Made by a program: the position numbers and the translations under genes. This document shows positions 53,222 to 62,685 of a stretch of DNA of 64,000 nucleotides, one piece after another (the first letter of the stretch is position 1; each line of letters opens with the position of its first letter). A model generated the notes under the pieces. It worked only from the letters and a program-made list of their open reading frames with translations, ran no database searches and was not told the DNA's origin. This DNA is from Membranihabitans marinus (GTDB taxonomy: Bacteria > Bacteroidota > Bacteroidia > Chitinophagales > Saprospiraceae). The stretch covers positions 1 through 64,000 of the forward strand of contig NZ_JAHVHU010000015.1 of assembly GCF_019802045.1 (NCBI RefSeq), in the 5' to 3' direction.

Positions 53222-54514
53222 TTACCCCTTATCGCCCTGTTTTACAATGGGATAAATTCCGTCTTCATTCGGCAAAACAGGAGGTGTCTGGTCCCAACTG
53301 GTAATTTCAGGAGCCAGCTGAATATCTGAGTTCAGAGATTCCTCCCATTTAATTACCTGACCACTTTGTGCTGCCATTCTTCCCATATTGGCTGCATGAG
53401 AACTGTGGGCACCGAATACCGTATCATTATGCGGCCGGTTTTTACGAATTGCTTCAAAGAACACATTGTGCTCTTGTTGATACGCGTTTGTATCATCTTT
53501 CGAAGGTTTGTACTTCCAGAGTAGTTCGCCGTCATAGCTTTTGATTCCTTCTCTGTAATTGGCTGTTCCTTTTGTTCCGATAAACCAAGATCCGCCTTTG
53601 CGAAAAGTCCGGTCAATGGTTCGAATTTCACTATGGAGTTTGCTACCATCTTCATAAGTGTATTCCAAATAAAAATGATCATAACTGTCGCCCGTTCCTG
53701 GTCCATCGAGTGCGAGACGACCTCCGATGCCTTGCACACTAATGGGGTAGGCGTCCTTGACCCAGTGCACTATATCTGTATTGTGGATCTGCAATCCACC
53801 CGTCGCTCCAGCCCACATCCAGTCAAAGAAATGCCAGTTTTTGATCTGGTAGGCGAGTTCTCCACTGGTCTGGCTTCTCGGAATAAGCAAATAGCTGCCT
53901 TTCATGTAGTAACAGGTACTGCTTACTATGGGACCAATAATGCCGGATTGTAGTTTTTCTACCATCTGCTGATATGCTGAATCGTATCTATTTTGAAGTC
54001 CTACAACGACTTTTAGATTTTTCTCGGTTGCTTTTTTACCGGCTTCCAGGATTCGACGGGTCCCCGGACTATCGCAAGACAACGGTTTTTCCATGAAAAC
54101 ATGCTTTCCTTCTGCAACGGCAAACTCGAAATGTTCCGGGCGAAAAGCCGGGGGTGTTCCCAAAATAACTACATCGCATTCCCGGATCGCTTTTTGATAG
54201 GCATCGAATCCCAAAAACCTATTTTCAGTTGGTACCTGAATCCGATCACTGATCTCCTCTATATCCATCAAAGCAGTATAACTTTTCATCAAATGATCTT
54301 CAAACAATTCGGCCATGGCCACTAATACGGTATTCTCATCTGCCATGAGCGCCTGCACAGCTGCCCCGGTCCCCCGGCCTCCGCAACCGACCAAAGCAAT
54401 CTTTAATGTGTCGCTTCGCAGCGGTGCTCTGGTTATAGAAAATAAATGGGGGCTGGCTAAAGCTGCGCCTGTGACCAGGGAGGTCTGCCGGATAAAGTTT
54501 CTGCGTTTATTCAT
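53222..54514 (-). CDS. Gfo/Idh/MocA-family oxidoreductase with Tat-like signal (B)
   Basis: I start at the Met at 54514 (MNKRRNFIRQTSLVTGAALA), a Tat-like signal; the open frame runs 50 codons further without homology. The mature protein shows IALVGCGGRGTGAAVQAL, VILGTPPAFRPEHFEFAV, VFMEKPLSCDSPG and the sugar-binding half with GGLQIHNTDIVHWVKDAYP. It is convergent with the paralog at 51782 and clearly diverged from it. It probably acts on a sugar derivative outside the cytoplasm; the reaction is unknown. Confidence 0.9.
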   Translation of the reverse strand: MNKRRNFIRQTSLVTGAALASPHLFSITRAPLRSDTLKIALVGCGGRGTGAAVQALMADENTVLVAMAELFEDHLMKSYTALMDIEEISDRIQVPTENRFLGFDAYQKAIRECDVVILGTPPAFRPEHFEFAVAEGKHVFMEKPLSCDSPGTRRILEAGKKATEKNLKVVVGLQNRYDSAYQQMVEKLQSGIIGPIVSSTCYYMKGSYLLIPRSQTSGELAYQIKNWHFFDWMWAGATGGLQIHNTDIVHWVKDAYPISVQGIGGRLALDGPGTGDSYDHFYLEYTYEDGSKLHSEIRTIDRTFRKGGSWFIGTKGTANYREGIKSYDGELLWKYKPSKDDTNAYQQEHNVFFEAIRKNRPHNDTVFGAHSSHAANMGRMAAQSGQVIKWEESLNSDIQLAPEITSWDQTPPVLPNEDGIYPIVKQGDKG

Positions 54515-54976
54515 GATGGAAACTGGTTTTTGTCTAGTATTAAATTGTGCTGAATTATTCATCCTGACAAACCCCCCGAAGCAGCAGTGGGGATGACAGT
54601 AGGTCTCAAGGAATTCCATTTTTATAGTATGAAATTTCGATTGGACTTTATTCAACACGACCAAAAGTACGATAAAAAACGATCATTATGAAAATGTTGT
54701 TCTCTATGATGCTAATCATTTGAGGGCGTTCTGTTCCTTGTCAATAATGCCTCCAAATCGGGGAACGCCGTTGATGCATAGTGCATGAAGTCTGCCGGTA
54801 GTGAACAGGAAATTGTTCCTTGCCTAGGGGTCTTCAGCTATGTAATAACAACCCAATCTGCGGTCGAAGACCGAGCTTATGATCAGGCCCATTTATATAT
54901 GATGATGCCATCTTGACCAGGATTGGATAGACATCTTCAAAGAAAAGATTTGCCTGATCTCGAAGATCTGTTAGCT
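54515..54976. other. Intergenic region, nothing firm
   Basis: The spacer upstream of oxidoreductase B contains an imperfect inverted repeat (GGCGTTC near 54726 with GAACGCC near 54763). No gene, terminator with T-run or known motif is evident. Confidence 0.35.
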
Positions 54977-55144
54977 CTAATCCACCTTGGACTTAATAAA
55001 AAAATAACCGGCCAAAAGAATGATCGACCAAACCACAAATCCAATCACGGCTTGTATAAGTTCCAAAACTGCGCTGGCGACAAGACCGCCGGCCACGACC
55101 AGTCCGACCACTACTAAAATAGTTATTATTACTCCTTTCTTCAT
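54977..55144 (-). CDS. 55-residue two-span membrane protein
   Basis: Reading from ATG 55144 on the minus strand gives a 55-aa protein. MKKGVIITILVVVGLVVAGG is followed by a second hydrophobic stretch (about 33-50, VIGFVVWSIILLAGYFFIKS) and then KVD before TAG at 54977. It has two clear transmembrane segments and a positively charged end on both sides. Small proteins of this type are common and unnamed. It is likely real because composition, start and hydrophobic pattern are protein-like, but I have no homolog. Confidence 0.6.
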   Translation of the reverse strand: MKKGVIITILVVVGLVVAGGLVASAVLELIQAVIGFVVWSIILLAGYFFIKSKVD

Positions 55145-55257
55145 AGGGACTTGTTGTTTAAAAATTGATTGAAATTTCCTGGCTACATAAAATTGAAGGT
55201 AGTGGAATTTGATATATGTGCTTGTTGTTATTCATCATAAAATTACTAGAATAGTAA

Positions 55258-56160
55258 TTATTGATCTGTCCCAGGTAGCATTGGAAACAATTTAAGGATT
55301 TCATCCCGATCAGGCTGGCTGCCGTACTCACAAATTTCAAAAGATTCAATGTGGTGCGCTTGGGTTCTTTCTTTTTCGGGATACCATTCGGTAAGCCGCG
55401 CCCGGGCAACTGGATCTATTGGTTTTGCCCGTTGTTCTCTCAACCATTCCTTTCTGGCTTCTTTTCCGGTAGGTACGATTCCGTCATAATTACTAATCCA
55501 GGGCAACCATTCGTAAAACTGTGATACGTGAGCATCGAGAGCATTTATTTTTTTATCGATGACCGGCGTAATATCTACTGTAATATCCGGTGAAAACGGA
55601 TTGGGCTTTTGGAATCGATCTTCGAAATAAAGAAAAACCGGATTCTTACTGAGTGGTGGCGTATCTGCAGCCACATTGGGCACACCGACCATAAAGGCAG
55701 CGTCCTGGACCAGCACACCTGTGTATCGATGATCAGGATGGTAGTCATTGGTTCGGTGAGAGATGACAACATCCGCTTTCCATTCCCGGATTTTGCGTAT
55801 GATGTCCTTGCGGTTTTCAAGTGTGGGCATTAGTTCTCCGTCGTGATTGTCCATGACTTCATATTCTGCGATACCGAGTCTTTTGGCTGATTCGTGAGAT
55901 TCTGCCGTTCGACGACGTGCCAATGCTCCACCACCCATTTCCATATGTCCCGCATCTCCATTGGTAAGCGAAAGAAACTTAACCTGGTGCCCCATTTGTG
56001 CAAAGAGTGCAGCCGTTCCTCCACTTCGTATGTCGCAATCATCGGGATGAGCACCGATCATTAAGATTCGGAGCGAACCGGATGAAGTTTGGGATGATGC
56101 AGGTATTGTCATGACACATAGGGAAGTAAGGATGATAAAAAGGGGGAAATTTAATTTCAT
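55258..56160 (-). CDS. PIG-L/LmbE-family deacetylase, exported
   Basis: This is a zinc-dependent N-deacetylase-type protein. Starting at the Met at 56160 gives a signal peptide (MKLNFPLFIILTSLCVMTIP) and 300 aa; a start at 56175 also fits. The zinc motif AHPDD is at 37-41 and the second motif HPDHRYTG starts at 141. RTNDYHPDH and SGGTAALFAQMGHQV are typical of PIG-L proteins. It would remove N-acetyl groups from sugars or sugar conjugates in the periplasm. It is near oxidoreductases, which fits amino-sugar processing (inference). Confidence 0.9.
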   Translation of the reverse strand: MKLNFPLFIILTSLCVMTIPASSQTSSGSLRILMIGAHPDDCDIRSGGTAALFAQMGHQVKFLSLTNGDAGHMEMGGGALARRRTAESHESAKRLGIAEYEVMDNHDGELMPTLENRKDIIRKIREWKADVVISHRTNDYHPDHRYTGVLVQDAAFMVGVPNVAADTPPLSKNPVFLYFEDRFQKPNPFSPDITVDITPVIDKKINALDAHVSQFYEWLPWISNYDGIVPTGKEARKEWLREQRAKPIDPVARARLTEWYPEKERTQAHHIESFEICEYGSQPDRDEILKLFPMLPGTDQ

Positions 56161-56328
56161 GGGTCGAATTTTCATTTGAGCGAGTAAAATACGAAATACA
56201 TTGATAATTTTTTTATTCCTCAAGAGGTGGTTTATGGCAGGGGGCCTAAAACCAAACAACAACCGATTCCACTACACATTAATTCATGGATCAACTAATT
56301 GAATAACTAATAACTTAATAACCACCCA

Positions 56329-57000
56329 CTACTTTTCAAATACCACTGCCGATGAATCGGCTCCCAGTTCACTCAGTTGTGCTCTGATGTCTTTGACCAT
56401 TTGCTTTGGCCCGCATACATAAAAGTGCTGGTCAAAATCATGAATAGTTTCTTCCAGATAGGCTTTATCAATCATGCGGTGGTCATAGCCGGATTTTTTC
56501 TCGTTCGTCAGCGTATTAATGAACCGATCGCCAAGCATTCGGGTAAATTCGCCCTTGAGAATAATGTCCTCTTCGGTTTTGTTGGAAAAAATCAAGTAAT
56601 GGTTGTCAAGCTTATCATCGTGTTCCAGCATGCGAAGAATAGAAATAAACGGGGTAACACCAGCCCCTCCTGCGATAAAATAACCCGGTCCGTCATAATT
56701 TATGGAGCCCCATACATCATGCAGGATCAATTCATCTCCCTCTGTCAACAAACCAATTTGCTCGGTAACTCCCTGGTGGTCTTTGTATACCTTTATTGTA
56801 AATTCAAGATTTTCATCATGATTCAATGAGGTGAATGTAAAGGGTCTTTTTTCGTTTTTCCATTTTTCTTTGTTAATGGCGACTTCAGTGGCTTGCCCGG
56901 GGATAAAATTATATCCTGCTGGTTTTTTAACGACGATTCTCCGGACGTCATGTGTGACAGCTTCTGTGGCGAGGACTTTAACGATGTGACTTTCTTCCAT
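56329..57000 (-). CDS. Ferredoxin-NADP reductase-like FAD/NAD(P)-binding protein
   Basis: The cytoplasmic 223-aa protein has the FNR fold without an iron-sulfur domain. The FAD-binding motif is RPFTFTS (52-58). The NAD(P) site is GGAGVTPFISILR (111-123), and the last strand is YVCGPKQMV (194-202). It probably passes electrons between NAD(P)H and an unknown partner. It is not in a visible operon with a ferredoxin or oxygenase. Confidence 0.9.
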   Translation of the reverse strand: MEESHIVKVLATEAVTHDVRRIVVKKPAGYNFIPGQATEVAINKEKWKNEKRPFTFTSLNHDENLEFTIKVYKDHQGVTEQIGLLTEGDELILHDVWGSINYDGPGYFIAGGAGVTPFISILRMLEHDDKLDNHYLIFSNKTEEDIILKGEFTRMLGDRFINTLTNEKKSGYDHRMIDKAYLEETIHDFDQHFYVCGPKQMVKDIRAQLSELGADSSAVVFEK

Positions 57001-57324
57001 GATGGTAAAGATTTAGTTGATAAAAGATTGGTATGTTCCCGGACGCAACGAACATTATAATAGTATTAAATAAAATACGGGACATTTTGTTTAGAATTCG
57101 ATAACATAGTGTATCAAAGCGCAAAATATGAAATGATTTCTTTTCACTGGGTTTGTGGTGATTTTATTCTCTGAAAATCAATTCAGATCAGTGGCTTGTT
57201 AACGAAAATTAGGAATATACTTTGAATATATAAAAATAGTACCTATTATTAGGGAAGGTTACCAAAGGGGCAGTGCTAATAAAAGACCCCATCTCAGAAA
57301 CAACAAAGGTGAAAGAATTGTGAT
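57001..57324. other. Divergent intergenic region upstream of the sigma factor of cassette 4
   Basis: This AT-rich region of about 320 bases separates the FNR-like gene and the sigma factor. It must carry their promoters, but I see no motif good enough to mark. No small gene is supported. Confidence 0.4.
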
Positions 57325-57876
57325 ATGGACAATATTAACGTCGATCAAGAATCCTGGATTTTATTGAAACAAGGCGATCAGAAGGCGCTTTCCCGGATTT
57401 ATCACCGGTATTATGCTTCACTCCATCAATACGGTTATAAATTGACCGGAGATACGGCTTTGGTAGAAGATTGCCTTCAGGAAATGTTCCTTTACATGTA
57501 TGAGAAAAGACAAACGCTCGGAGATGTCACCTATATACGTGCTTATCTTTTTCGGTCTTTTCGTCGTCGCCTTCTAAAGAAGTTACGCAATCAGCGCAGG
57601 TCGGTCTATGTTTCAATGGATGATTCCTGGATGGTGATGCCCAACGAACTGGAAGCACTGGACCATGATGAAAACCAACGAAAGATGCTGGCTGCTTTGA
57701 TTAATGGCCTTTCACCCAGACAACGAGAATTGATTTATCTTAGATATTATAATGATCTTTCACCCCGTGAGATAGCCGAAATGCTGTCTATATCATACCG
57801 TGCAGTCATTAATACCCTGTATAAAGCTATGGTTAAACTTCGGGCACATCGGGATAAACTGGAAGATATCGAATAA
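57325..57876 (+). CDS. ECF sigma factor (cassette 4)
   Basis: The 183-aa ECF sigma factor has region 2 in LSRIYHRYYASLHQYGYKLT and LVEDCLQEMFLYMYEKRQTL, and region 4 in LINGLSPRQRELIYLRYYND with LSPREIAEMLSISYRAVINT. The acidic start MDNINVDQESWILLKQGDQK is normal for the family. It should be held by the FecR encoded 283 bases downstream and control the SusC/SusD pair behind it. The gap to FecR is unusually long compared with cassette 3. Confidence 0.93.
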   Translation: MDNINVDQESWILLKQGDQKALSRIYHRYYASLHQYGYKLTGDTALVEDCLQEMFLYMYEKRQTLGDVTYIRAYLFRSFRRRLLKKLRNQRRSVYVSMDDSWMVMPNELEALDHDENQRKMLAALINGLSPRQRELIYLRYYNDLSPREIAEMLSISYRAVINTLYKAMVKLRAHRDKLEDIE

Positions 57877-58159
57877 ACTGTGCCGGTCAGAAGCTAGTTT
57901 TTTACAATCTCTGAAAAGATGCGGACTTCTTTTTCGAAAAGAAAATATAACTGTATCGCGAGACGTGGATACCACCTAAGACCGGTAGTTGATCCCAATC
58001 TATCTTTACCTGAAAAAATATCTTTTTCTCTTTATTTGAAAAAATTTCAAAATTAATAGGTGACCAAATCGGTTGTAACTCCTCTCTATAGATAAATCAC
58101 GCTCTCACGAGATCAATTTTTTTTAAAAGAGGTAATCACACCCCACTGGGGTTCAGTAT
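57877..58159. other. Spacer between sigma factor and FecR of cassette 4
   Basis: No ORF is supported. The length (283 bases) suggests that FecR has its own promoter here, unlike cassette 3. An A/T-rich run, AATTTTTTTTAAAAG, lies shortly before the FecR start. Confidence 0.4.
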
Positions 58160-59149
58160 ATGGCAAAAAGAAAATCCATAAAGGTCGAAGATTTGATCGA
58201 AGATCACACATTCTTGCAGTGGGTGAAGGGCGAAAACAATCCACAAGCTCAGGAATGGGAATACCGATATCACAATTTTCCTTCTGACCGAAAAGTCATG
58301 GATCAGGCAAAAATATTGGTGGAAGGGATTCCATTTAATCGGCGGTTTATCTCTGATCAAAAAGTAGAAAGGGCCTGGGAGGATGTCACGAATGCACTTG
58401 ATGCTGCATCAAAAGAGCAGGCCACTAAAACCTTCTTAAAGTCGGATTGGAAGATCGCCGCAGCGATACTATTTATCGTGATGGCAGGTACCGGACTGTA
58501 CGCTATTTTTCAAAATAGTGAGAAAGTTTATCAGACTGCTTTTGGTGAAAGACTGGAAGTCACCTTGCCCGATGGTAGCCAGGTGACGATGAACACGAAT
58601 TCGACCCTGCGATATGTGAGAAACAACCCGCGCCGGGTAGTGATGACGGGCGAGATTTATTTTGACATTGAAAAAAAACCGGAAACCGGCGAACCATTTA
58701 TCGTTCAGACCCCTGATCTGGACATACAGGTGCTTGGTACAGAGTTTAATGTGAACAGCCGACTCAAAAAGACTGAAGTTTTACTTGATGAAGGGAGTAT
58801 AGAACTGGATATAAAAGAAAAAGAACGCATCCGGATGGCGCCTGGTGATTTTGTGAGTTATTCATCGCTAGAAAACAGAATCCTGGAACAGCAAAAAGCT
58901 AAGAAGCCGGAAGTGATCACATCCTGGAAAGATGGGGTACTATTGTTGGATAGCGTTTCAGTTGCTTCTGCTCTGTTGTTGCTGGAGGAAACCTATAATA
59001 TAGAAACACACATAGAAAATTCAGAGGTTGCTGAAAAAATGCTGATCGGTGGGGTTCCAAATGATAATCTGGAAACATGCGTCGCTGCATTGCGAACAAT
59101 ATACAACCTGGATATACATATAAAAAATGACACCCTGATGGTGCGATAA
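58160..59149 (+). CDS. FecR-family anti-sigma factor (cassette 4)
   Basis: The protein has 329 aa. The cytoplasmic N-terminus is charged (MAKRKSIKVEDLIEDHTFLQ) and one membrane span lies at about 97-116 (IAAAILFIVMAGTGLYAIF). The periplasmic FecR domain has RLEVTLPDGSQVTMNTNSTL and DIQVLGTEFNVNSRLKKTEV. The last domain reads TSWKDGVLLLDSVSVASALL and ends with an STN-like strand. It should relay the signal from the SusC at 59191 to the sigma factor at 57325. Confidence 0.93.
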   Translation: MAKRKSIKVEDLIEDHTFLQWVKGENNPQAQEWEYRYHNFPSDRKVMDQAKILVEGIPFNRRFISDQKVERAWEDVTNALDAASKEQATKTFLKSDWKIAAAILFIVMAGTGLYAIFQNSEKVYQTAFGERLEVTLPDGSQVTMNTNSTLRYVRNNPRRVVMTGEIYFDIEKKPETGEPFIVQTPDLDIQVLGTEFNVNSRLKKTEVLLDEGSIELDIKEKERIRMAPGDFVSYSSLENRILEQQKAKKPEVITSWKDGVLLLDSVSVASALLLLEETYNIETHIENSEVAEKMLIGGVPNDNLETCVAALRTIYNLDIHIKNDTLMVR

Positions 59150-59190
59150 ATTTATTTAAAACGATTCATGACAATTAAATACATCTGATT

Positions 59191-62100
59191 ATGGAAAAAT
59201 TTTTACGTTTAAGATGGATGGGGCTGGCACTGTTGCTGCTACTGTTTCAGTCTCCCGGAACCGCTGAAGAGCGGATCTCGTCCACCAAGGAAAGGCAATT
59301 AGCAGAGGTGCTCACTGAAATCAGTGAAAGATATCAGGTCATCATTACCTATGATGCGGCGATGGTCGAGGGAGTGAAAGTAGTGGTTGATAAGGAAGAT
59401 ATGACTGGTAAATTTGAAGAGGATTTTACTTTAATACTAGATCAGACCAATCTGGATTACAAATATTTGGGCACCAAGTATTATGTGATTTACAAAAACA
59501 CCCGTCAAGGCAAAAAGACCATGAAGAAACTCAAACGTAAAATTGAGCAGCTTCAGTCGATTGAGTCTTCAGGAAAAGTAAGCCTGGGCCGCAAGCAAAG
59601 CGAACCCACAGGCAATGCGATGCAAATGCTGGAATCTATGGAAGATCTTGCCATCGGTATCGATCTTTCTGGAAGTGTCACCGATGTAGATGGGGAACCG
59701 CTCATTGGTGTAAATATTCAGGTCAAGGGAACCAATATTGGAACCTCAACCGATTTTGATGGAAAGTTCTCCTTGTCAAATGTAGATGAAGACGCAACTT
59801 TGGTCTTTTCATATATCGGCTACCAAACCCAGGAAGTGTCAGTCGATGGAAATTCTGAGATTAATGTGATTATGGCGTCCAACGCAGAATTGTTGGACGA
59901 ACTGGTCGTTATTAGTTATGGTACCAGTACGAAAGCCGAAGTGACCGGATCAATTTCAACCATTGACGGATCAAAAGTTAAAGATGTTCCTTCCACCATG
60001 ATTGGTCAAAAGCTTCAGGGAAAGGCAGCTGGATTGCAAATAACCCAAAGCTCCGGAAGACCTGGTGAAGGAATGTCGTATAGAATTCGTGGTGCTGCAT
60101 CATTTTCCGGTGGTTTCCAACCATTGATCGTGGTCGATGGTCAACCCATCGTCGGATCCAATTCAGCGACTGGAGGGATCAGTTTTTTAGATCCAAATGA
60201 CATCGCTGACGTTTCCGTTCTCAAAGATGCTTCTGCCACAGCACTATATGGTTCACGAGCTTCGAATGGTGTCATCCTCATTACGACAAAATCAGCTCGG
60301 GAAGGACAAACAGATATTTCACTGAATGTCTATACAGCGATGCAGAAGGTCCCTCAAAGAGGAAGACCGGATATCATGAACGGTACCCAGTTTGCGACTT
60401 TTATGAAAGGGCTTTATGAGGATAAGATCAAATACGAAGGACGAACCGATGGAATACCTGAAGCTTATCAGAATCCGTCGCAGTATGGTGAGGGGACCAA
60501 CTGGTACGATGCGATGCTTCGTTCAGCACCCCAACAAAGTTATTCACTGAGTCTGACTACAGGGACGGAAAAGTTTTCATCTTCCAATACGCTGACTTAC
60601 GTCAACCAGGATGGGGTACTATTGAATACCAATTTTAAAAGATATTCTTTACGCTCGAACAATGAATACCGACCCAACGATTACGTGAAATTTGGTATTA
60701 ATATGGCTCCGTCGTTTCAGGTACGTCACAATACTGGGAGCGGCCTGGAAGGAAGCAGACAGTTGATCGGAACCGCAGCTATTGCTTCACCGATTATTCC
60801 TATATACGACAGTGAAGGGAATTTCAACTCCAACCTGCGTTCTCCCGGAATGCTTGGCGTAGCGAACCCTGTAGAACAATTGATGGTCAGAGATGAGAAC
60901 AATGACCAGTTTCGCTTACTGGCAAACATTTATGGAGAGATTAGCTTTACGCCTAACCTGAAACTGAGAACAAGCCTCAATACAGATCTGGGAAGTCAAA
61001 ATCTGAACTTTTTCCGGGGAACCAGGTACTACTCTGGTTTTAATCCAAATCTTCCGAATGATCCCTCCCGGAACAGAGCTTATAACAGCTCGGATAATTA
61101 TGTATCGTGGATGAATGAAAATACGTTAACGTATGATCTGGACATTGACGATCACACGCTGAAATTCCTGGCGGGATACAGTGCTCAAAAGTGGGAACGT
61201 GATTACCGAACGGTCGATGGACGAAATTTTCCGGGTGATCAGGTGATTTGGGTATCCGGAGCGACTACGACCACGGGCAACACCAACCATGAAGCCTGGA
61301 GTATGGCTTCTGCGTTTGGACGGATAATGTATGATTTTGATCAAAAATATTTCGTAACAGCGAGCATTCGTCGAGACGGATCTTCGCGATTTGGTGCCGA
61401 CAATAAGTACGGTAATTTCCCGGCAGTATCGGCTGGATGGATCCTGAGTAACGAGGATTTCTTCCCGAAGATGGATGCCCTGAATTTTGTGAAGCTTCGT
61501 GCGAGCTGGGGAAAAACCGGAAATTTCAACATTGGTAACTACCAGCAAATCTCAAACATTACCACCACGAACTATGTGTTTGGAGGAAGTGTGACGCCAG
61601 GACTATCATTGACAAACCTGGGTAATAAAAATCTGACCTGGGAAATTACGGATCAGACGGATATCGGGGTGGATTTTTCATTCCTGAACAACAGATTATC
61701 TCTGGGATATGATTATTTTCATAAGCTTACGTCGGGCATGCTTTTTGCTACATCGTTGCCTTATTCATCTGGTTTCTCCCAGATTCAAGCCAACGTCGGA
61801 GAGCTCAAAATATGGGGACATGAATTTCAGATTCGTTCCGAGAACTTAACCGGAGAGCTTTACTGGACCACAGACTTTAACATCAGTTTCAACAGAAATA
61901 TAGTTCAGAAATTACCACCCAACACGCCGTTTATTGGAAATAACGGCCGGTACGGTCAAACAAACCGATCCGAAGAAGGACAGCCCATTGCTCAATTTTA
62001 TGGATATATTTTTGAGGGCTTATATGTTGATCAGGCTGATTTGGAAAATTCTCCCATTGCTGAAGCTGAAGGATCCACCATCGGTACAGCTAAAATGAGA

Positions 62101-62664
62101 GATGTCAACGGAGACGGTGTGATAACGCCGGACGACCGGACACTTATCGGTGACCCCAATCCAGACTTTATTTTTGGACTAACCAATAGTCTGAGTTATA
62201 AGAATTTTGACTTTAATATGGTGATCAGCGGTCAATATGGCAATGATGTGATTAATATGTTGGATGAGGATTTGCTGAATATTGATGGAGTATTCAACAT
62301 GAAAGCAGACATGCTCAATGTATGGCGTTCGCCGGAGAATCCTGGAAACGGACAAGTACCAAGAACCTTGTCTGGAACAACAGAGTTCTATCGAATACCA
62401 CACACAGGCTGGATTGAAGATGGCAGTTTCTTATCTGTAAAAAATGTGACCTTAGGTTATACCTTTGATTTGAGCCAGGTGGCTTTTGTGAAATCGGCTC
62501 GGCTTTACGCCGGTATTCAGAATTTCCTGACCTTTACAAAGTTCAGTGGTCAAAACCCGGAATCAAATTTGTCCAGGGATAATTCTGTAACTCGATACGG
62601 ACAGATCCGAAGTGCCTACCCGATGCCAAGAACCTTTACCATCGGGACGAACATTAATTTTTAA
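59191..62664 (+). CDS. SusC-like TonB-dependent receptor with STN domain (pair 4)
   Basis: The protein has 1157 aa. A signal peptide is followed by an STN domain at about 33-105 (LAEVLTEISERYQVIITYDA), a charged linker and a regulatory-like beta-sandwich (LSGSVTDVDGEPLIGVNIQV). The plug starts LLDELVVISYGTSTKAEVTG and has LIVVDGQPIVGS and the ALYGSRASNGVILITT end. The barrel ends RTFTIGTNINF. It follows FecR by 41 bases and its SusD by 21 bases. Its STN domain fits signalling to that FecR. Confidence 0.95.
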   Translation: MEKFLRLRWMGLALLLLLFQSPGTAEERISSTKERQLAEVLTEISERYQVIITYDAAMVEGVKVVVDKEDMTGKFEEDFTLILDQTNLDYKYLGTKYYVIYKNTRQGKKTMKKLKRKIEQLQSIESSGKVSLGRKQSEPTGNAMQMLESMEDLAIGIDLSGSVTDVDGEPLIGVNIQVKGTNIGTSTDFDGKFSLSNVDEDATLVFSYIGYQTQEVSVDGNSEINVIMASNAELLDELVVISYGTSTKAEVTGSISTIDGSKVKDVPSTMIGQKLQGKAAGLQITQSSGRPGEGMSYRIRGAASFSGGFQPLIVVDGQPIVGSNSATGGISFLDPNDIADVSVLKDASATALYGSRASNGVILITTKSAREGQTDISLNVYTAMQKVPQRGRPDIMNGTQFATFMKGLYEDKIKYEGRTDGIPEAYQNPSQYGEGTNWYDAMLRSAPQQSYSLSLTTGTEKFSSSNTLTYVNQDGVLLNTNFKRYSLRSNNEYRPNDYVKFGINMAPSFQVRHNTGSGLEGSRQLIGTAAIASPIIPIYDSEGNFNSNLRSPGMLGVANPVEQLMVRDENNDQFRLLANIYGEISFTPNLKLRTSLNTDLGSQNLNFFRGTRYYSGFNPNLPNDPSRNRAYNSSDNYVSWMNENTLTYDLDIDDHTLKFLAGYSAQKWERDYRTVDGRNFPGDQVIWVSGATTTTGNTNHEAWSMASAFGRIMYDFDQKYFVTASIRRDGSSRFGADNKYGNFPAVSAGWILSNEDFFPKMDALNFVKLRASWGKTGNFNIGNYQQISNITTTNYVFGGSVTPGLSLTNLGNKNLTWEITDQTDIGVDFSFLNNRLSLGYDYFHKLTSGMLFATSLPYSSGFSQIQANVGELKIWGHEFQIRSENLTGELYWTTDFNISFNRNIVQKLPPNTPFIGNNGRYGQTNRSEEGQPIAQFYGYIFEGLYVDQADLENSPIAEAEGSTIGTAKMRDVNGDGVITPDDRTLIGDPNPDFIFGLTNSLSYKNFDFNMVISGQYGNDVINMLDEDLLNIDGVFNMKADMLNVWRSPENPGNGQVPRTLSGTTEFYRIPHTGWIEDGSFLSVKNVTLGYTFDLSQVAFVKSARLYAGIQNFLTFTKFSGQNPESNLSRDNSVTRYGQIRSAYPMPRTFTIGTNINF

Positions 62665-62685
62665 TTGTCAGATAAACCTATAAAA

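Noticed and set aside
57150-57324. Bacteroidota-type promoter (TTG...TAnnTTTG) upstream of the cassette 4 sigma factor
   Set aside because: TATACTTTG near 57218 is a near match only, with wrong internal spacing, so I did not call it.
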